From NCBI RefSeq assembly GCF_946481715.1, contig NZ_CAMLOV010000171.1:1-11490 (forward strand): a stretch of 11,490 nt of DNA. The letters are read 5' to 3'. This document shows positions 7,071 to 11,490 of this stretch, in pieces. This DNA comes from an uncultured Mucilaginibacter sp. Lineage in GTDB: Bacteria > Bacteroidota > Bacteroidia > Sphingobacteriales > Sphingobacteriaceae. The notes under the pieces are model-generated. The model saw nothing but the letters and a program-made list of their open reading frames with translations, was not told the origin of the DNA and made no database searches. Position numbers and translations under genes: made by a program. How positions within the stretch are numbered: position 1 is the stretch's first letter; each line of letters begins with the position of its first letter.

Positions 7071-7316
7071 TTAAAGGCTATTCAATATTTCATCCTTGCT
7101 GATATTTAAATGTTCAGCAGCCTCGCTAATGATAGAGTTTAAGGTGCCTAATCGCAGCGGATTATGATCGGGTATTGTTAGGTGATGTTCTGCGGTATCG
7201 GAAACTCTGGTTATTCTAATATGGCTTCCTTTTTGGCGGGTAACGTTGTAGCCATAGTTTGATAAAAGTTTTATTAACTGCTGGCCCGATAAATTACGCG
7301 GTAGTTTAGGCGACAT
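7071..7316 (-). CDS. hicA: HicA-type mRNA interferase toxin
   Basis: HicA toxins are small double-stranded-RNA-binding-fold ribonucleases that cleave mRNA and stop growth when not bound by HicB. This 81-residue protein has the family pattern: SGQQLIKLLSNYGY (10-23), then QKGSHIRI with the catalytic histidine at H32 and a strand HHLTIPDHNPLRLGTL that leads into a C-terminal helix. All expected parts are present, so it may be active. It follows hicB by 11 bp on the same strand, the antitoxin-first order also found in some hicBA loci. It precedes the secreted-protein gene by 11 bp. The family call is sure; activity is inferred. Confidence 0.92.
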   Translation of the reverse strand: MSPKLPRNLSGQQLIKLLSNYGYNVTRQKGSHIRITRVSDTAEHHLTIPDHNPLRLGTLNSIISEAAEHLNISKDEILNSL

Positions 7317-7327
7317 TTATTGAAGAA

Positions 7328-7534
7328 TTACACAGTAATAATTTCCTCTTTAACTAAATGCAGTCGGATTATTTTCGGGATGTTTTCGTCATCGAAATGG
7401 CATTGTACAGCTTCCCTTATGTTAGCCTTTAATTCATCCATTGTATCGCCCTCGGTAAATATAGATTCGCCGATTGCTTTAGCTGTGTAGCCACCCTCTA
7501 AAGCTTCTTCAACCAGGAAAAATATTTCGTTCAT
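7328..7534 (-). CDS. hicB: HicB-like antitoxin, short form
   Basis: This 68-residue protein has the partial RNase H-like HicB core: a strand EIFFLVEEALEGGYTAKAIG, then ESIFTEGDTMDELKANIREAVQCHF, in which the TEGDTMDEL turn is diagnostic. It would bind and inhibit HicA. It has no helix-turn-helix or ribbon-helix-helix extension, so autoregulation by DNA binding is doubtful. I chose ATG 7534. A TTG two codons upstream (7540) is in frame, but it coincides with the last three bases of the promoter box. Short proteins like this are sometimes mislabelled as 2-oxoisovalerate dehydrogenase in databases; nothing here supports that. Confidence 0.85.
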   Translation of the reverse strand: MNEIFFLVEEALEGGYTAKAIGESIFTEGDTMDELKANIREAVQCHFDDENIPKIIRLHLVKEEIITV

Positions 7535-7537
7535 ACT

Positions 7538-7545
7538 CAAATTTA
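7538..7545 (-). promoter_or_regulatory. Bacteroidota -7 promoter box for the hicBA operon
   Basis: The minus strand reads TAAATTTG, a full match to TAnnTTTG, with only 3 bases before the hicB ATG. Transcription would start at or near the A of the ATG, giving a leaderless mRNA. It lies between the asd terminator and hicB, so hicBA is probably a transcription unit separate from asd. Confidence 0.55.
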
Positions 7546-7560
7546 GGAAATTTATTTAAC

Positions 7561-7592
7561 AAAAAAGGCCGCACAAATATTTGCGCGGCCTT
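7561..7592 (-). terminator. Intrinsic terminator of asd
   Basis: In the minus-strand transcript the stem AAGGCCGC/GCGGCCUU is extended by a G-U pair and CAAA/UUUG around a small AUAU loop, then followed by a run of U. The A/C mismatch on the plus strand becomes a G-U wobble on the minus strand, which supports action in the asd direction. It starts 19 bp after the asd stop codon. Confidence 0.9.
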
Positions 7593-7611
7593 CAAAATAT
7601 TTATCGCTAAA

Positions 7612-8619
7612 CTATGCCTCCACAGCCTGCCCGATCAAATGCTTAGCCACCAAATACTCGGCAATTTGCACGGCATTGGTTGCAGCGCCTTTGCGCAGGT
7701 TATCAGATACTATCCAGCAGTTTAAAGTGTTTGGCTGGGTTTCATCGCGGCGGATGCGGCCAACAAAAACTTCATCTTTATCGTGTGCATCCAATGGCAT
7801 TGGGTATTTAAGGTTTGCAATATCATCAGTTACAACAACGCCCGGAGATTTTGCAAGCAGTTCTTTTACTTCTTCTACATCAAAATCATTCAGGAACTCG
7901 ATGTTAACCGACTCCGAATGGCCACCCATTACCGGGATGCGCACGGTGGTAGCGGTAACTTTAATGCTATCATCGCCCATTATCTTCACGGTTTCCTTCA
8001 CCATTTTCATTTCTTCTTTGGTGTAGCCGTTCTCGGTGAAAACATCTATCTGCGGAATAACGTTCAAATCTATGGTGTACGGGTATGCTTTTGGTCCGTC
8101 GATACCTTTGCGCTCGTTAAATAGTTGGTCAACCGCTTTTACACCGGTACCGGTCACCGATTGGTAGGTAGAAACCACCACGCGTTTAATTTTATATTTA
8201 TCGTGCAGGGGCTTTAGGGCCACTACCATTTGTATGGTTGAGCAATTTGGGTTAGCGATGATCTTATCATCCGCGGTTAGTACATCGGCATTTACTTCGG
8301 GTACAATTAACTTTTTGCTCGGGTCCATACGCCAGGCCGATGAGTTATCAATCACGGTTGTACCAACTTCGGCAAACATAGGGGCCTGCTCTAAGGAAGC
8401 ACTGCCACCTGCACTAAACAGGGCAACATCGGGCCTTTGCTTTATCGCATCCTCAACAGAAACCACCTTATACTGCTTACCCTTAAAAGTAATTTCTTTA
8501 CCAATACTTTTAGCGGAAGCTACGGGGATTAATTCTGTAACGGGGAAGTTGCGCTCCTCAAGGATCTGCAACATTTTAGTGCCTACCAGCCCGGTGGCAC
8601 CTACTACTGCGACTTTCAT
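7612..8619 (-). CDS. asd: Aspartate-semialdehyde dehydrogenase
   Basis: This cytoplasmic NADP-dependent enzyme reduces aspartyl phosphate to aspartate semialdehyde, the branch-point metabolite for lysine/diaminopimelate, threonine and methionine. The 335-residue protein has the NADP-binding GATGLVG at 7-13 and the catalytic cysteine C126 in NPNCSTIQM. It also has the substrate-binding R227 and catalytic H234 in RIPVMGGHSESVN, the RRDE block and the C-terminal DNLRKGAATNAVQIAE. Length and motifs are normal for the bacterial Asd family. The ATG follows a 35-nt leader after a near-consensus -7 box, and transcription ends at a strong terminator. It is divergent from the threonine dehydrogenase gene, with a repeat-filled 248-bp region between them. 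Confidence 0.97.
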   Translation of the reverse strand: MKVAVVGATGLVGTKMLQILEERNFPVTELIPVASAKSIGKEITFKGKQYKVVSVEDAIKQRPDVALFSAGGSASLEQAPMFAEVGTTVIDNSSAWRMDPSKKLIVPEVNADVLTADDKIIANPNCSTIQMVVALKPLHDKYKIKRVVVSTYQSVTGTGVKAVDQLFNERKGIDGPKAYPYTIDLNVIPQIDVFTENGYTKEEMKMVKETVKIMGDDSIKVTATTVRIPVMGGHSESVNIEFLNDFDVEEVKELLAKSPGVVVTDDIANLKYPMPLDAHDKDEVFVGRIRRDETQPNTLNCWIVSDNLRKGAATNAVQIAEYLVAKHLIGQAVEA

Positions 8620-8654
8620 TTGTTTTGTTATATGTGTGTAATTAAACTAAACTC

Positions 8655-8662
8655 CAAATATG
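8655..8662 (-). promoter_or_regulatory. Likely -7 promoter box for asd
   Basis: The minus strand reads CATATTTG, one base from TAnnTTTG, and ends 35 bases before the asd ATG. No -33 TTG was seen at the usual distance, so the call is tentative. Confidence 0.4.
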
Positions 8663-8707
8663 CGATTTTTTTTGCGAATGTCTACTAAACTGGTATGCAA
8701 AATATTA

Positions 8708-8832
8708 TCTGAACTCGAATTAAAGAATTTTATGAATGAACAGAATTTGCACGATATGGTATTTCCTAATTCTGAAAAATTCCCCAAATTCCATAAAATT
8801 CGAGTTCAGACAATAAATTCGAGTTCAGACAA
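8708..8832. repeat. Imperfect palindromic element with TCTGAACTCGAATT ends
   Basis: TCTGAACTCGAATT (8708-8721) is the exact reverse complement of AATTCGAGTTCAGA at 8797-8810. That arm is repeated directly as a 17-bp copy (8797-8813 and 8816-8832, 19-bp period). Inside, GAATTTTATG/CATAAAATTC (8725-8734, 8792-8801) and CAGAATT/AATTCTG (8741-8747, 8768-8774) also pair. The whole could form a long imperfect hairpin. It is AT-rich, has no open reading frame of note, and resembles dispersed intergenic repeats of Bacteroidota. Confidence 0.85.
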
Positions 8833-8839
8833 AAAAATT

Positions 8840-8847
8840 TACCTTTG
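8840..8847 (+). promoter_or_regulatory. Bacteroidota -7 promoter box for threonine dehydrogenase
   Basis: TACCTTTG is a full match to TAnnTTTG, 20 bases before the ATG at 8868. At exactly 19 bp upstream lies TTC (8818-8820), one base from the -33 TTG. That TTC is inside the last copy of the 17-bp direct repeat. Confidence 0.6.
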
Positions 8848-8867
8848 TACCCAAACCCGCATCCTGC

Positions 8868-9818
8868 ATGAGCGAAAAGATTTTAGTGATAGGCGCCAAC
8901 GGGCAAATTGGTACCGAACTGGTTACTGCTTTGAGGAATATTTATGGTGCCGAAAACGTAATAGCATCAGACATTAACAGCCCTAATTACGCTATCCGTA
9001 ACAGCGGGCCGTTCGAGTTTGCCAACGTGCTGGATAAGGATAACCTGCACCACCTTTTTGATAAGCACCGCCCTACACAGGTTTATTTGCTGGCGGCAAT
9101 ACTTTCTGCAGTGGGCGAGCAAAAACCCAAAATGGCCTGGGATTTGAACATGACCGGCCTTTTGCACGTACTTGATTTTGCCGTAGAATTTAAAACCGCC
9201 AGGGTTTTTTGGCCGAGTTCGATAGCTGTTTTTGGCCCGCATTCGCCACAACATAATACACCGCAATACTGCGTAATGGACCCTAACACGGTTTACGGTT
9301 TTAGTAAGCTGGCCGGCGAACGCTGGTGCGAATACTACCACACCAAATATGGGTTAGATGTACGCAGTCTCCGCTACCCCGGGCTTATTGGCTGGCGCGC
9401 TAATCCGGGCGGAGGCACAACCGATTACGCGGTACACATTTTCCACGAGGCTTTAAAGAAAGGCAAATATCAAAGCTTCCTTTCTGCCGAAACAGCGCTG
9501 CCCATGATGTATATGGAAGACGCTATCCGCGCTACTATTACGTTAATGGATGCACCTGCCGATCAGATCAGCATCCGCAGCAGCTATAATTTGGCGGGCA
9601 TCAGTTTTACGCCAACGCAGCTGGCAGAAGAAATTAAAAAGCATTTGCCTAATTTCGGGATGAGTTATGCCGATACAGATCCGCGGCAGGCAATAGCCGA
9701 CAGCTGGCCAAAATCGATTGACGACAGCCAGGCACAACAAGATTGGGGCTGGCAAATAGAGTACGACTTAGGAAAAATGACCAGCGACATGCTGGAAAAT
9801 TTGAAGAAAGTAATTTAA
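8868..9818 (+). CDS. L-threonine 3-dehydrogenase, SDR (epimerase-like) type
   Basis: This extended short-chain dehydrogenase has 316 residues. The NAD-binding GANGQIG is at 9-15, the acidic residue after the second strand is in ASDIN (D35), the catalytic serine region PSSIAVFGP is at 116-124 and the Tyr/Lys pair is Y143-x3-K147 in YGFSKLAGE. It also has RYPGLIGW and TTDYAVHIFHEAL. These are typical of the GalE-like threonine dehydrogenases of Bacteroidota, which oxidise L-threonine to 2-amino-3-ketobutyrate; it is unrelated to the zinc-dependent Tdh of E. coli. A generic sugar epimerase is less likely because of the PGLIGW and TTDYAV blocks. It is divergent from asd, so genes upstream and downstream of threonine lie side by side, which may be chance. 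yebC follows after 91 bp. Confidence 0.9.
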   Translation: MSEKILVIGANGQIGTELVTALRNIYGAENVIASDINSPNYAIRNSGPFEFANVLDKDNLHHLFDKHRPTQVYLLAAILSAVGEQKPKMAWDLNMTGLLHVLDFAVEFKTARVFWPSSIAVFGPHSPQHNTPQYCVMDPNTVYGFSKLAGERWCEYYHTKYGLDVRSLRYPGLIGWRANPGGGTTDYAVHIFHEALKKGKYQSFLSAETALPMMYMEDAIRATITLMDAPADQISIRSSYNLAGISFTPTQLAEEIKKHLPNFGMSYADTDPRQAIADSWPKSIDDSQAQQDWGWQIEYDLGKMTSDMLENLKKVI

Positions 9819-9850
9819 GAACCTAATAAAATATATTCACCTAAAATAAC

Positions 9851-9897
9851 ATCGGCTCAATCAATAATCGGTGTAATCAATAAAAATCGGTGTAATC
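9851..9897. repeat. Three copies of ATCGGTGTAATC
   Basis: ATCGGCTCAATC (9851-9862), ATCGGTGTAATC (9867-9878) and ATCGGTGTAATC (9886-9897) are spaced 16 and 19 bp apart, and the last ends 12 bp before the yebC ATG. The copies could be a dispersed intergenic repeat or operator-like sites; no TAnnTTTG box is seen here. Confidence 0.7.
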
Positions 9898-9909
9898 CAA
9901 AAGAAAACA

Positions 9910-10635
9910 ATGGGAAGAGCATTTGAATTCCGTAAGGAAAGAAAATTTAAGCGCTGGGCCAAAATGGCGGTTCAGTTTACGCGTTTGGGTAAGGAAATTG
10001 TAATGGCGGTAAAAGCCGGCGGCGGCGACCCGCACACCAACTCGCGCCTGCGCACGGCCATCCAAAACTCAAAGGCGGTTAACATGCCAAAGGATAGGGT
10101 AGAGGCGGCCATTAAGCGCGCTACCAGCCGCGACGAAAAAGATTACGAGGAACTGGTATATGAGGGTTACGCGCAGCACGGCGTAGCTATATTGGTAGAA
10201 ACCGCTACCGACAACATTAACCGTACCGTGGCCAACGTGCGCAGCTATTTTACCAAATACGGCGGCACACTGGGCAAAACCGGTTCGCTTGATTTTATTT
10301 TCAGCCGTAAATCGGTTTTTACGTTTGACCCCGGCGACCGCGACCTGGAAGAACTGGAATTTGAACTGATAGATGCCGGTTTAGAAGACCTGTTTGTAGA
10401 TGCAGATGAAGAAGGAAACGAAATTGCCGTACTGCACGCTGCATACGAGGATTTTGGCAAAATGCAGAAAGCACTGGAAGGATTAGGCATCGAAACCAAA
10501 TCGGCCAAGCTGGAGCGTGTTGCCCAATCAAACATCGCCGTAACCGAAGAACAATCCGTGGATGTATTTAAAATCATCGACCGCCTGGAGGAAGACGACG
10601 ATGTGCAGGCAGTGTACCATAATATGGCGGAGTAG
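9910..10635 (+). CDS. YebC/PmpR-family (TACO1-like) regulator
   Basis: Proteins of this family were first described as transcriptional regulators (PmpR). The mitochondrial member TACO1 is a translation activator, and bacterial members are now linked to translation of difficult (proline-rich) stretches. The 241-residue protein begins with MGRAFEFRKERKFKRWAKMA, the Bacteroidota form of the YebC N-terminus. It continues with GGGDPHTNSRLRTAIQNSKAVNMPKD (near 38-62, here in two parts), YEGYAQHGVAILVETATDN (near 83-102) and the acidic FDPGDRDLEELEFELIDAG domain. The end DVQAVYHNMAE is complete. The ATG is the only sensible start. It follows the threonine dehydrogenase gene by 91 bp on the same strand. 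Confidence 0.95.
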   Translation: MGRAFEFRKERKFKRWAKMAVQFTRLGKEIVMAVKAGGGDPHTNSRLRTAIQNSKAVNMPKDRVEAAIKRATSRDEKDYEELVYEGYAQHGVAILVETATDNINRTVANVRSYFTKYGGTLGKTGSLDFIFSRKSVFTFDPGDRDLEELEFELIDAGLEDLFVDADEEGNEIAVLHAAYEDFGKMQKALEGLGIETKSAKLERVAQSNIAVTEEQSVDVFKIIDRLEEDDDVQAVYHNMAE

Positions 10636-10639
10636 TTTT

Positions 10640-10674
10640 GATTTCGGATTTCGGACTTTCGATTTCGGATTTTA
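10640..10674. repeat. Short heptamer array, GATTTCG
   Basis: Five consecutive 7-bp units follow yebC: GATTTCG, GATTTCG, GACTTTC, GATTTCG, GATTTTA. The 7-bp phase is kept throughout. The array ends 11 bp before the second copy of the inverted-repeat element. Confidence 0.8.
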
Positions 10675-10685
10675 TTTCACCACCG

Positions 10686-10769
10686 CGTCATTGCGAGGCA
10701 CGAAGCAATCTCCTGATTAGCATATACACAATGTAAGGCTTAAAGATTGCTTCGTTCCTCGCAATGACG
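10686..10769. repeat. 27-bp inverted-repeat element, copy 2
   Basis: The left arm starting at 10686 (CGTCATTGCGAGG, then CACGAAGCAATCTC) pairs with the right arm at 10744-10769 over 26 bp with one mismatch. Its left arm differs from copy 1 by one base (C for T) over 27 bp. The centre (about 32 bp) is unrelated to the copy 1 centre, so only the arms are conserved. It lies between yebC and the DUF2442 gene, ending 21 bp before the latter's ATG. Confidence 0.92.
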
Positions 10770-10790
10770 CTCTAATAAAAAATTAAAAGC

Positions 10791-11006
10791 ATGCCACTAA
10801 CATCAACCCGTAAGCAGGAACAAAAAGTAAAAGTAACCTTTGCCAATGGTTTACTTTTTGTGGAGAAAGCAGATGGTAGGCAGCAGGCTTTCCCGCTGGA
10901 ATGGTTCCCTAAATTACTCAACGCTACCGACGAGGAACGCGAGGACTGGGAGCAAACGGATAAGGGGATTAGGTTTAATAAGCTCGGCGTTGATGTTGCG
11001 ATATAG
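10791..11006 (+). CDS. DUF2442 domain protein
   Basis: This is a 71-residue single-domain protein. The central block FPLEWFPKLLNATDEEREDWEQT (residues 34-56, here including the signature PLEWFPKLLNAT) followed by DKGIRFNKLGVDVAI matches the DUF2442 family. There the usual text is a Trp-rich strand, a helix ending in an Asn/Asp-Trp pair and an L-D-x-D-I end. The family has no settled function; members often sit beside DUF4160 genes or in toxin-antitoxin-like pairs. No DUF4160 partner is visible here. Both flanks are repeats: the inverted-repeat element upstream and the palindromic heptamer array downstream. Confidence 0.88.
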   Translation: MPLTSTRKQEQKVKVTFANGLLFVEKADGRQQAFPLEWFPKLLNATDEEREDWEQTDKGIRFNKLGVDVAI

Positions 11007-11010
11007 GTGT

Positions 11011-11091
11011 GAGATGTTAGATATGAGATTTGAGATAAAGAGGCAATTGTCTCATATCTCAAATCTCATATCTCAAATCTAAAATCTAAAA
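11011..11091. repeat. Palindromic heptamer array (GAGAT / TCTCAAA units)
   Basis: Four units with GAGAT or TAGAT at 7-bp spacing (11011, 11018, 11025, 11032) are followed by a 13-bp break and six units on the other polarity at 11050-11091: TCTCATA, TCTCAAA, TCTCATA, TCTCAAA, TCTAAAA, TCTAAAA. The two halves are complementary: 11019-11037 and 11055-11073 pair perfectly over 19 bp around a 17-nt loop. The array ends 2 bp before the next ATG. Confidence 0.93.
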
Positions 11092-11093
11092 TT

Positions 11094-11490
11094 ATGACTT
11101 TCGAAGAGTTTTTTCAGAAAAAGAGGATAGACCTTACCGCGCTGCAAGCCGGTGAGCCTGCCTTGTTTTTTGAATTTAAAACCCACTTCGAGCAAATGGG
11201 CGAAAAGAGTTTCGACCATACCAAGAAATACTGGTTCAATAAACTGCGCTTGCAGTACCACCTGGCACCCGAACAAAAGCCGGAGAAGATGCACCTGGAG
11301 AACAGGTTGGCCGAGCAAACCATTGTAGAAACACTTACTGAAAATATTCCTGCACCAAGTCCAAAAGTGGGCTTTAAGCCAAGGTTCAACTCAGGTGTTG
11401 CCAATGGCGAGAACGGAATACCGGAGGCATTAGTTCCAAACGTATCCGCAGAAAGCACCGGCACAAAAGCCGAAAGCTCTACAGAAGCAA
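11094..11490 (+). CDS. Unrecognised protein, N-terminal part (cut by window end)
   Basis: An open frame runs from ATG 11094 to the end of the window: 132 codons and one base, with no stop. The first 70 or so residues look like a folded, helical region: MTFEEFFQKKRIDLTALQAG, then LFFEFKTHFEQMGEKSFDHT and KKYWFNKLRLQYHL. From about residue 75 the sequence turns Pro-, Ser-, Glu- and Thr-rich and low in hydrophobics (APSPKVGFKP, then NGENGIPEALVP and ESTGTKAESSTEA), which suggests a disordered tail or linker. It recalls small conserved hypothetical proteins of Bacteroidota, but I cannot name a family. No signal peptide is present, so it is probably cytoplasmic. The start is set by its position just after the repeat array. 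Confidence 0.75.
   Translation, partial: MTFEEFFQKKRIDLTALQAGEPALFFEFKTHFEQMGEKSFDHTKKYWFNKLRLQYHLAPEQKPEKMHLENRLAEQTIVETLTENIPAPSPKVGFKPRFNSGVANGENGIPEALVPNVSAESTGTKAESSTEA

Noticed and set aside
7022..7079. Near-direct repeat of CAACAAATTGTTAAA at 7022 and 7061
   Set aside because: One copy is inside the signal-peptide coding region of the secreted protein and the other covers the hicA end; the match is short, AT-rich and likely chance.
7538..7540. TTG start for hicB two codons upstream of the ATG
   Set aside because: It coincides with the end of the TAAATTTG promoter box, so it would not be transcribed; ATG 7534 fits better.
8620..8707. Lysine-type riboswitch in the asd leader
   Set aside because: The leader after the likely promoter is about 35 nt, far too short for such an aptamer, and no conserved pairing was seen.

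Overview
The window looks like a chromosomal segment of a Bacteroidota bacterium, most likely Sphingobacteriaceae close to Mucilaginibacter or Pedobacter. The signs are: several upstream regions carry the Bacteroidota -7 promoter box TAnnTTTG; there is little Shine-Dalgarno signal; the YebC start, the SDR-type threonine dehydrogenase and the CrtW/CrtD proteins resemble those of that phylum; and the gaps between genes are filled with short dispersed and tandem repeats. The genus is an inference. No tRNA, rRNA, CRISPR array, transposase or phage gene was seen.

Layout. (1) 1-2224, plus strand: a 7-bp tandem repeat, then a tight cluster of ispH (last step of the MEP isoprenoid pathway), a WG-repeat-like lipoprotein and crtW (beta-carotene 4-ketolase). 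(2) 2370-3389, plus: hemH (ferrochelatase), followed by a 22-unit heptamer array and a perfect 27-bp inverted repeat. (3) 3676-5145, minus: a CrtD-like carotenoid desaturase convergent with hemH. (4) 5366-7534, minus: a compact hicB-hicA-secreted protein-lysR run with gaps of 11 bp or less and one ATGA overlap. (5) 7612-8619, minus: asd with a clear intrinsic terminator. (6) 8868-11490, plus: an SDR L-threonine 3-dehydrogenase, a YebC/PmpR-family regulator, a DUF2442 protein and the start of an unrecognised protein that runs off the window.

How the genes fit together. IspH supplies IPP/DMAPP, CrtW adds a 4-keto group to a beta-ring and a CrtD-type enzyme adds a 3,4 double bond at an acyclic end. 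Together they suggest a monocyclic ketocarotenoid of the flexixanthin type. HemH (haem), Asd (aspartate-family amino acids) and threonine dehydrogenase are ordinary metabolism.

No new enzyme system stands out. The unusual part is the intergenic DNA: four unrelated tandem arrays all have a 7-bp period, two copies of a 27-bp inverted-repeat element each lie just after such an array, and at least three other repeat families sit at gene edges. One supplies the last residues of CrtW and another touches the threonine dehydrogenase promoter.
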